A DNA stretch of 40,702 nucleotides from NCBI GenBank assembly GCA_903820285.1, contig CAIJGS010000277.1, positions 1-40,702 of the forward strand, in the 5' to 3' direction. Position 1 is the first letter of the stretch. Every line of letters begins with the position of its first letter. Below are positions 34,483 through 40,702 of the stretch, piece after piece. Under the pieces are notes generated by a model. The model searched no databases, was not told where the DNA came from, and was given only the letters and a program-made list of their open reading frames with translations. The position numbers and the translations under genes were made by a program. The DNA is from an uncultured Verrucomicrobia subdivision 3 bacterium. Its GTDB lineage: Bacteria > Verrucomicrobiota > Verrucomicrobiia > Limisphaerales > UBA11358.

Positions 34483-37451
34483 TTTCCTGTGTTTTTCGGA
34501 GCAATTCCCGCATCCCCGGCCTTGGTATTCACTGACTGCAATAGCTTTTCCGTGGGCCGCGAGACAATCACACTCTCGAACAGCGTCGAGTTAAGCACGG
34601 CATTGTTATGTCCCGTCACGGCCAGACCGGCCTGCAGGGTTTTACCCATCGGCACTGTTACCGAGCCGGCGGCGATCCAGTTGGTACCATCTGCCGAAAT
34701 ATAGCCGGAGAACAGATCCTTGTTGCGGATGAGTTTTAACCAATGCGGCAACTTGGAGAGCGGACCGTCCGCGCTGAGCGTGCCGTTGTCCGCTTGGGAC
34801 CGGGATTGAAACACCGCCCCCCCCTGGCCCGTCAACGCCAGAAACGCATAGCGTGCACCAGCTGAATTGTTTTCCCGGAACATGATGCCCGCCTTGCACC
34901 ACGGATCCGTATATTGCACGGAAACCACGCGCGCCACGATCACTCCGTCGCCCGCCAATGGTTTGCTCGCGAAATGGAAGGCATCCGCGTTTTCCCAGAT
35001 GTCGCTGCCCGAAGCGAGCAGGTTGAACCGGCCGTTCAGATAACTGGCCTCGCCGGAAACGCCCACCGCGCCGACATCCGTGTCGCTCCAGCCCCGGGGC
35101 AGGGAAGTGGTCACCGGCGGCAGCGACGCTATCCATTTGCCGATCACCGCCACGGCCTTGGCATCTACCACGTTTTTGCCGAGTGGCGGCATCTGGCCTT
35201 CGCCCACAATGCTGATACGGTGAAACAGAATGGACTTGTTCGTGTCCCCGGGAACTATCACCTTCGCGCCGGCAATGCCCAGTTGGTTCGCCACCGGGCC
35301 GTTGATGAGATTCTGTTTCTGTAGCGGCGTGTCGAAGCGCGCGTCAAAGAACGCGCCCGCGCCGCCCGGACGATGGCATTGTGAGCAGTTGGCATCCAGA
35401 TAGGAACGCACCCGCAATTCCATGGCCACGGCGGCATTGGTAATGCTGTAAAGGCGTGGATAGCGGTAAATTTTTCGCTCATCAAATGCCTTGTCGAACA
35501 GGCCGATGTGGCCGAGCGCGCGCAACTGGTTATCCGTAATGCCCGTGGGATATTTGTAATCCCCGTTCAACTGGCGCGTGTTGATGCCCAGCACCCCGCC
35601 GGACGCCGTGGTATGGCACGTCAGACAGTCCTGCCGTCCCGGATAAAACCAGTGCTGCATGCGTGTGCCATTCGTGGTGGCAATGGCAATGTCCTCCGTG
35701 AATCCCGTGGTGACCAGGTCGGCATCTGTGTGATCCTCGCGCCATTTATAAGTGGCGCCATACACCGCGCCATTGGTGTCCCGCACCATGATCCGCGTTT
35801 CCAGCCGGCGCAGGATTTTCGGATTCGTGTCATCCACCGGCAAATCGAAATGTTTGACGAACACCGAGCCGGATGGAAACGCCCATTCACCCGTCGCTGT
35901 AAAGCCAACCACCGTTCCGGCGGGTATGGTCATCCACCGGGTTTTTACTGCGTTATCCGACCACAACATCGAATTGACCCCATAGGGAATCAAGGCGGAC
36001 CCCGGTTGTAGCGTGGCCAGGTCCGCAAACACCCCGGTTTGCGAGAGCAGTTTGGGCAGCGTTCGCGCTGGCGGGGGCGGACCGCCCCGCTTCAGCTTGA
36101 AGATTCCGCCGCCGATGCTGCTCATCTGGCAGAAATAAAGTTCGCCGGCCGCGTCTGTGCCGAAGGACGAAAGTCCCGTGTAATCCGTTCCCGAATTTGG
36201 CCCCGTGCCCTTGGGCATCACGCACAGCACTGTCTTTTTGAACGGCGTCGCCGTTTCATCCAGCGCCCAGATGATGCGCAGGACGTTGTCGCCGAAAATG
36301 TATTTGCCGCCGAGGTCATGCGCAAATTCGCTGCCGCGATACACGTACCCACCAATCACTGCGCGTCCGTCCGTGTGCGGATAATCCAGCACCGGCCCGC
36401 GGCTGATGCCAAGGTACGGTGCCTCCATTTTGCCCAGATTGCCTTCGCAACGGTTCCACTGGAAATTCAGGCCGGACTCGCCTGGCTCAATGGCATCAAT
36501 CTCCTCGCGCGAACTTTCGCCCACATCTCCGATGAAAATCCGGCCCGTCGGCGGGTCAATCGTCATGCGATGCGGACTTCGCAAGCCCAGGCAGAAAAAT
36601 TCCTCCAGCACATTCGTCTGCCCAACGAACGGATTGTCGTTTGGAATGAAATAATTTGCCGTGAATCCGCCCGTCGGCTGGCGCGGAGCTGGATGGCTGA
36701 TGCTCCCACCCCGGCAATCCACATCAATCCGGAACACGCCCGAGTACAGGCTCTTGGTAATGATCTGGTCATTGTCGCCCACTGAATTGTCGCCGTCCGT
36801 CCAGTAAAGAAACCCGTTCTGCGGATGGAAGAAGATGCCGCCGCCGTGATGCCACACGGTCTGGTTTGTGAGATCCACAAAGGTGGCAACTGAAGCGGGC
36901 AGGGCGACCGCATTGGCATCCAGCGTATAGCGTTCCAACCGGTCATGGTAGGTGTCCGGCAGGTTGGGCACCGGCCGGGTCGTTGGACTGCCCGCCACCG
37001 TGCCCGGCTTCACCCAGGTATAATAGACGAACATCAGATGATTCGTGGCAAACCCGGGATGAAACGCCACCCCCAGCAACCCGGAATCATCCCAGCCCTG
37101 ACACTGGTTGCTGACGTCCAGCACCAGCTTCTTTTCGCTCACGTCCGGTGAATTCTTGAACAGCCACACCCGACCCTCGCGTTCCCACACGCATAATTCA
37201 TCCGTACCCGGCACCGAGGTGAGCCCCACGCTGTTGGTAAAGAGCAGATTGGTAAACGCATTCACCGCCGACCAATTGCCCGAAATGGTCGGTGCCACCT
37301 CCGGCAAAACGCCGTTCAGGAAGGCGCCGGTTGGCTGGCGACCGGTCAGCCCATAAGGCCGGGCGAATATGGGGACAGTGAAGCCGGCGAGCAACGCGAT
37401 CAGGACCAGCGTCCGGCACGGCACGAGAAAGAATAAAGACAACTTTTTCAC
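34479..37451 (-). CDS. Secreted GSDH-type dehydrogenase / dihaem cytochrome / jelly-roll fusion protein
   Basis: Exported protein of 990 residues with a signal peptide (SLFFLVPCRTLVLIALLAGF, about 5-25, ending IFA-R). Residues about 50-460 are a PQQ-type glucose/sorbosone dehydrogenase beta-propeller (ELCVWEREGRVWLF, GLLGVAFHPGF, VWHHGGGIFFHPQNGFLYWT, FIGDVGESSREEIDAIEPGE). Residues about 470-765 match the SO2930-type dihaem cytochrome family (LIPYGVNSMLWSDNAVKTRW) with haem sites CLTCH (609-613) and CSQCH (689-693) and GEGQMPPLG as a Met-ligand region. Residues 775-975 are a DUF1349-like jelly-roll (AGIMFRENNSAGARYAFLAL). Sugar or alcohol oxidation feeding electrons through the haems is plausible; the substrate is unknown. 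Its stop codon lies inside an inverted repeat. Confidence 0.86.
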   Translation of the reverse strand: MKKLSLFFLVPCRTLVLIALLAGFTVPIFARPYGLTGRQPTGAFLNGVLPEVAPTISGNWSAVNAFTNLLFTNSVGLTSVPGTDELCVWEREGRVWLFKNSPDVSEKKLVLDVSNQCQGWDDSGLLGVAFHPGFATNHLMFVYYTWVKPGTVAGSPTTRPVPNLPDTYHDRLERYTLDANAVALPASVATFVDLTNQTVWHHGGGIFFHPQNGFLYWTDGDNSVGDNDQIITKSLYSGVFRIDVDCRGGSISHPAPRQPTGGFTANYFIPNDNPFVGQTNVLEEFFCLGLRSPHRMTIDPPTGRIFIGDVGESSREEIDAIEPGESGLNFQWNRCEGNLGKMEAPYLGISRGPVLDYPHTDGRAVIGGYVYRGSEFAHDLGGKYIFGDNVLRIIWALDETATPFKKTVLCVMPKGTGPNSGTDYTGLSSFGTDAAGELYFCQMSSIGGGIFKLKRGGPPPPARTLPKLLSQTGVFADLATLQPGSALIPYGVNSMLWSDNAVKTRWMTIPAGTVVGFTATGEWAFPSGSVFVKHFDLPVDDTNPKILRRLETRIMVRDTNGAVYGATYKWREDHTDADLVTTGFTEDIAIATTNGTRMQHWFYPGRQDCLTCHTTASGGVLGINTRQLNGDYKYPTGITDNQLRALGHIGLFDKAFDERKIYRYPRLYSITNAAVAMELRVRSYLDANCSQCHRPGGAGAFFDARFDTPLQKQNLINGPVANQLGIAGAKVIVPGDTNKSILFHRISIVGEGQMPPLGKNVVDAKAVAVIGKWIASLPPVTTSLPRGWSDTDVGAVGVSGEASYLNGRFNLLASGSDIWENADAFHFASKPLAGDGVIVARVVSVQYTDPWCKAGIMFRENNSAGARYAFLALTGQGGAVFQSRSQADNGTLSADGPLSKLPHWLKLIRNKDLFSGYISADGTNWIAAGSVTVPMGKTLQAGLAVTGHNNAVLNSTLFESVIVSRPTEKLLQSVNTKAGDAGIAPKNTGN

Positions 37452-37544
37452 CCAGAAACGGCAACAATCTTCTCCTTATCATGCCTGCCGTCAAACTGTT
37501 TAATGTGAATTTATGATCATTGGGGTGCCTTTGGTTTTTAGCGT

Positions 37545-37598
37545 TGCCTTGAGGAGGCACGATAAGGCTTGATTGCTGGTGTTTTTGCCTTGATTGGG
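37545..37598. repeat. 54-base TGCCTTGA repeat, copy 1
   Basis: First of four gap-free copies of a unit TGCCTTGA...AGGC...GATTGCTGGGGTTTTTGCCTTGATTGG. Copies 1 and 3 form one subtype (AGGCTTGATTG) and copies 2 and 4 the other (TCATGCACGATTGC), so the pair 1-2 was probably duplicated to give 3-4. Confidence 0.85.
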
Positions 37599-37762
37599 CG
37601 GGTGGGGCAACCGCGAAATGCGCAAACCACGCGAACAAAGAACTCCGCCAAGGAATTTGACCGCGGATTGGCGCAGATGAACGCCGATAGGGAAGGACGG
37701 GAAGCTCCAAATTCCGACCTCCATGCCTCCAACAGACGGGTGCGCGCTGTACTTTCGGCGTT

Positions 37763-37816
37763 TGCCTTGATGAGCCGTGATCATGCACGATTGCTGGGGT
37801 TTTTGCCTTGATGGTG
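37763..37816. repeat. 54-base TGCCTTGA repeat, copy 2
   Basis: Copy of the second subtype, beginning TGCCTTGATGAGCCGTGATC and containing ATGCACGATTGCTGGGG. It is 218 bases after copy 1 and is preceded by ACTTTCGGCGTT, which also precedes copy 4. Confidence 0.85.
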
Positions 37817-38036
37817 CCTTGAGGGAGGGGTGGTGGCCCGAGTTTTAACGCAGAGGCGCAGGCGCAAAGGGGGGGCGGGTAGGTTTTCCGCCGGTTGGTA
37901 AAGAGCAGGGGAGGCGGTGGCAGACCGGGCGCTATTATTCTATATGGTGGTATAACACCTCCAGCCCGGTCGGTTTGCGGGGGCGCGATTCTTGAGTGGA
38001 GGGCCGATGGCATGATGGTGTTTTGTTTTTATCGGA

Positions 38037-38090
38037 TGCCTTGATTAGGCACGATGAGGCTTGATTGTTGGGGTTTTTGCCTTGATTGGG
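38037..38090. repeat. 54-base TGCCTTGA repeat, copy 3
   Basis: Copy of the first subtype (TGCCTTGATTAGGCACGATG), 492 bases after copy 1 and differing from it at only a few positions. Confidence 0.85.
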
Positions 38091-38187
38091 CAGGGGGACG
38101 GAAGCTCCAAATTCCAACCTCCAAGCTCCAGAGGAGTTATAAACACCAAGCCTCCAACAGACGGGAGCGTGCTGAACTTTCGGCATT

Positions 38188-38241
38188 TGCCTTGATGAGC
38201 CTTGATCATGCACGATTGCAGGGGTTTTTGCCTTGATTGGC
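38188..38241. repeat. 54-base TGCCTTGA repeat, copy 4
   Basis: Copy of the second subtype (TGCCTTGATGAGCCTTGATC), 425 bases after copy 2. A further partial motif, CCTTGATTGGC, follows at 38253-38263. Confidence 0.85.
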
Positions 38242-38875
38242 GGTTTGATGATCCTTGATTGGCAGTCTGAGGTTGGTGGTCGTGCGGATGCAATGCGGCG
38301 ATTCGGGCGCAGGGCAGGGGCGCGGGTGACATCGTTGGATTTGGGCAAAGAGGTAGCGCGGCAGAGCGATGGCTCTGCCCGTTCTCGCGTGGCTGGCAAC
38401 CAGATTGCGGGCGGTATGGCAATGTCCAATGCCGAAGGTCAAACGCCAAATTCGGCCCGGTATTTGATGGTCTGGCTTTGGTAACCATGTATACTCATCC
38501 GGAAGCAATATAGCACAGGTTGGGAAAAGTCAAAGGGCGGTACTTGACGGGGTGTACATGCCTTAACGAGGGACCAAAGGACAAAAGTGACCGGCCAGGG
38601 ACAGCGCGGTCTGCTGTTCGACCCGGCGCGGCACGATGGTCCGATTTTGCCCGGTTTTTTGCCCATGGCTGCGGAGTTTTTCCCCGGAATCCCCGGTAAC
38701 TGCCAAGGCCGGGTTCATTGGTGGTGGATGCCCCCCGGCGTATTTTGCTTGCGCTCAGGGCCATAGCGTAGCAGTTTTTGCCACATGAACCGCTCTGCAA
38801 CGAGCCTTCGCGCCAGCCGGCCGACCAATAATCACTGGTTGGGATTCGCAGCCAAGGGTTAGGCGGCATGGCACT

Positions 38876-39235
38876 GTGAAAGCAAAGATCACAAAAATCC
38901 TTTTGCTCCTTTCGGTCATCGTTTTAAGCGGATGCCTCTCGGCAAATCCCGAGAAAGCGCTGCGAATCATCGGGCAGTGGATTCCGCCCGGCACGCCCCA
39001 GGCGGAAGCCATCCTGATCATGAAGCAGCACGGCTATGATGGCGGGCAATGTGGCTCAGCCAGAAGGCAGCCAAAAGGTGAGACGATTTTTTGCTTTTGG
39101 CATGACACCAAAATCCTGAAAAATTCGCGCTATTTCTTCGTTCACTTTAAAAACGGAAAGGTCGCCACCCTCGAGGGTTGGAGAACGGATAACTATTTCT
39201 TCGATTTTTTGGGAAGCCCAACTTCGTCAGGATGA
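38876..39235 (+). CDS. Small predicted lipoprotein, function unknown
   Basis: A 119-residue putative lipoprotein. The GTG start gives MKAKITKILLLLSVIVLSGC, a signal peptide with a clear LSGC lipobox (Cys20). The mature part contains the phrase WIPPGTPQAEAILIMKQHGY, reminiscent of SmpA/OmlA-like lipoproteins in which a G-T/S-P-x-x-E helix follows a short strand, and a second half with FCFWHDTKILKN. I do not recognise the family with confidence. GTTAGGC lies just upstream (38858-38864), but no integron partner site was found. Confidence 0.7.
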   Translation: MKAKITKILLLLSVIVLSGCLSANPEKALRIIGQWIPPGTPQAEAILIMKQHGYDGGQCGSARRQPKGETIFCFWHDTKILKNSRYFFVHFKNGKVATLEGWRTDNYFFDFLGSPTSSG

Positions 39236-39341
39236 TGATGCACTAGATATATTTTCCTTGTGCCAGGATCTCGGGCGGAGTAGGTTTTCCAATGTGAACC
39301 GCTCCCAAACGGGACTTCCGATCGGCCACCATTGCAAACAC

Positions 39342-39779
39342 ATGAATAAGTTTCCAAAGCAGTTTCGCGGTGGTGACGCTGTCACCGAGTATGAGGACCG
39401 TTACCGACGCTCTGATGTTCCACCACTTGAAGTTGCTCCGCCGCTTGACCTGTTTCCATCACTGCCAACACTTGACGGTTTTACTCCACCTCTTAGATGG
39501 GAGCATCCATGGCCATTCGGTGACCGTGCGGGCGTTTACTTGGTTTACTCTAATTCGTTCGACCTGATCTACGTCGGCAAGGCTCAGAGACTCACATCGC
39601 GTCTTTACGACTATTTTGGAGAAGGTGATGTCTGCGAAGTTCGGCACAATAATTGGCCCCAGCCACCTCGATTTGTTATAAATATTGCAGTGCCATCAAA
39701 TATGACATTCGAGGCGCCGGCCCTCGAAGCTTATTTGATAAGAGAACTGCAGCCCATTCGGAATATTAGTGGCAAATAA
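39342..39779 (+). CDS. GIY-YIG nuclease-like domain protein
   Basis: A 145-residue protein. The second half is a GIY-YIG fold: GVYLVYSNSFDLIYVGKAQR (the GIY and YIG strands, here GVY and YVG), then LTSRLYDYF with the conserved Arg, and EAPALEAYLIRELQPIRN with the catalytic-type Glu and final Asn. The first ~60 residues are not recognised. ATG 39342 is preferred; the frame extends upstream to a TTG at 39258 with no homology. It stands alone, with no endonuclease or mobile-element partner. A role in DNA cleavage is likely from the fold, but the biological task is unknown. It sits in AT-richer DNA than the rest of the window. Confidence 0.75.
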   Translation: MNKFPKQFRGGDAVTEYEDRYRRSDVPPLEVAPPLDLFPSLPTLDGFTPPLRWEHPWPFGDRAGVYLVYSNSFDLIYVGKAQRLTSRLYDYFGEGDVCEVRHNNWPQPPRFVINIAVPSNMTFEAPALEAYLIRELQPIRNISGK

Positions 39780-40189
39780 CCGAACCGCATCATAAATAGA
39801 ATGAAAAGGCAGAAACCTGCCGTCAAAAGCAGGTTATTCTCAGAAATTAAGCAGGGCACGTCCGCATAGTATTTTCGGAGTGACGGAATGTGACCGGGTT
39901 ATCACCTTATGCCCTTTCCACACGGCTGCTTCTTTGTAGCTGTTTATAGGAAACGGATATATTAAGCCGATCTAAGCCTGCTCTGCGACGAGTGAACGAT
40001 TCGTGGCTTTGTTGGTATGAACATTTTTTGCCCTTGAACCCTGAACAGGAATAATTGGAGGGCATGTGACGGACTCCATTTTTCTCGCCCTCGCAAAAAT
40101 TCCCGGACGCACGATCAGCGGTCAAACGCTGGCGTACCGGTCATACCGAATGCCGGGTATTTTGTTTGGGATTTTAATTAACAGAAAAT
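39780..40189. other. Intergenic region, AT-rich
   Basis: About 410 bases with no convincing gene. A 7 bp hairpin AACCTGC/GCAGGTT (39814-39835) lies 34 bases after the GIY-YIG stop and could be a weak terminator, though only ATTCT follows it. A 72-codon minus-strand frame (39907-40125) has no recognisable feature and is left out. Confidence 0.5.
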
Positions 40190-40702
40190 TTAATTGATTA
40201 ATTTTACTATGAATCTAGTTTCTAATGGTTTGTCCGCCCCATAAAACACCTGCATTTTACAATTAATTAAGTTGGTGTTCATGGGGTTGAATGAACAACC
40301 CAAAGAATTTTCGAGAGTCCATGTCTCCTTGGCGGAAATAGTTATTCCAAGCCCCCTCCGTGATATTTCTGCCATTTCTAAATAATATGCCACTGGAAAA
40401 TCTTTATCCGCACTGCGAATTGACTGCAGAGCAAACCCAGCCGATGAAAATTCCGCAGTCGAAAAAAAACGAATTGATAATGGTTCGGTAGATTTATCGC
40501 CATCATTCGCTAAGAATAGTGGTTCTGGTGGAAAGGCAGATCCGTTTCGCACCTCATAAACTTTTCCGTCCAGTGGCCCATTGGGCGTAAATATTCGTAG
40601 CATTGGTCTTTTTAATGCTTCTCCTGAAAGAGCTTGGAATTTTCGATCCATATCACTAACTGCAAAATCAACTGTAGCTTGCATGTCCTTTGTCGAATCA
40701 CG
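40190..40702 (-). CDS. Unrecognised protein, 5' end probably outside the window
   Basis: The minus strand is open from the window edge to a TAA at 40190, about 170 codons. An in-frame ATG at 40684 could start a 164-residue protein, but the codons before it are also open (RDSTKD), so the gene may begin outside. Visible text includes MDRKFQALSGEALKRPMLRI and VYEVRNGSAFPPEPLFLAN; it appears beta-rich, soluble and without signal peptide or known motif. Its AT-rich codons (many AAA, ATT, TTT) differ from the GC-rich body of the window, consistent with recent transfer. Confidence 0.6.
   Translation of the reverse strand, partial: RDSTKDMQATVDFAVSDMDRKFQALSGEALKRPMLRIFTPNGPLDGKVYEVRNGSAFPPEPLFLANDGDKSTEPLSIRFFSTAEFSSAGFALQSIRSADKDFPVAYYLEMAEISRRGLGITISAKETWTLENSLGCSFNPMNTNLINCKMQVFYGADKPLETRFIVKLIN

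Larger units (their letters stand above)
37452..38875. other. Gene-free repeat-rich region
   Basis: About 1.4 kb with no supported gene; the open frames seen are products of repeated DNA. It holds four ~54-base repeat units, a duplicated GAAGCTCCAAATTCC...CCTCCAACAGACGGG segment (37701-37740 and 38101-38165), a fragment of the TTAACGCAGAGGCGCAGGCG class (37847-37869) and one of the GACCGCGGATTGGCGCAGAT class (37660-37690). From 38480 to 38870 I see only GC-rich sequence without clear structure. Confidence 0.7.

Noticed and set aside
37545-38263. Possible CRISPR array
   Set aside because: Repeats are 54 bases, spaced irregularly at 151-274 bases, of two subtypes, and the spacers themselves repeat; no cas gene is near.
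38855-38880. GTTAGGC just before the lipoprotein gene, as in integron attC sites
   Set aside because: No matching RYYYAAC partner was found within about 150 bases upstream, and no second site follows the gene, so an integron cassette is not supported.
39907-40125. A 72-codon minus-strand open frame
   Set aside because: No start context, domain or signal; composition looks like random translation of intergenic DNA.
1-40702. tRNA, rRNA, transposase, integrase or phage genes
   Set aside because: I looked for T-loop motifs and characteristic protein motifs on both strands and found none; a tRNAscan and HMM search would be decisive.

Overview
The window is bacterial, Gram-negative and GC-rich, and its gene content points to the Verrucomicrobiota (a Pedosphaera/Limisphaera-like lineage is my best guess). 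The clues are an H-X9-DG prepilin-like protein, large secreted Ig-like and LRR/NHL proteins sharing a C-terminal module, a membrane-bound sugar-dehydrogenase/dihaem-cytochrome fusion, an alternative complex III (ACIII) operon, and interspersed inverted repeats of the AACCACRAA type. I saw no rRNA, tRNA, CRISPR array, transposase or phage gene.

Layout. 1-1544 (-) is the 5' part of a CBS/DRTGG-containing manganese inorganic pyrophosphatase. 1.8-9.2 kb (+) carries three exported proteins: a prepilin, an Ig-like protein and a BspA-LRR/PEGA/NHL mosaic. 9.26-9.9 kb (-) is the NADH/NAD+ sensor Rex with a perfect Rex operator overlapping its upstream edge. 10.2-13.6 kb (+) is the circularly permuted ATP-grasp / alpha-E / transglutaminase peptide-modification cassette. 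13.6-15.4 kb (-) is a CPA2 (Kef-type) antiporter, followed on the same strand by a small lipoprotein. 15.9-18.9 kb (-) is lutABC for lactate oxidation, with a repeat element filling the lutA-lutB gap. 19.2 kb (+) is an orphan membrane protein resembling Pycsar-type effectors. 19.9-22.9 kb (-) is a DUF2723-like multi-spanning protein with TPRs.

23.4-34.3 kb (+) is the centrepiece: actABCDEF, a small membrane protein, a CcoN-like subunit, a CcoO-like cytochrome and a membrane cytochrome c. Nearly every junction is a 1-8 base stop/start overlap, and the operon ends at a strong intrinsic terminator. A second Rex-type operator lies just upstream, so the local Rex probably tunes this respiratory operon to redox state. 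The CcoN-like protein has lost all six haem and copper ligands and the active-site tyrosine, and the CcoO-like partner carries an insert resembling the ribosomal bL12 C-terminal domain. The cbb3-like part therefore looks like a structural or electron-transfer module attached to ACIII, not an oxygen reductase. This is the best candidate for an unusual system here.

34.5-37.5 kb (-) is a GSDH/dihaem/jelly-roll fusion. 37.45-38.87 kb is a gene-free stretch holding four copies of a ~54 bp repeat plus fragments of other interspersed repeats. From about 39.2 kb to the end the DNA becomes AT-rich and carries a GIY-YIG protein and an unrecognised partial gene; a small lipoprotein gene lies just before this. 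This end looks like an acquired segment.
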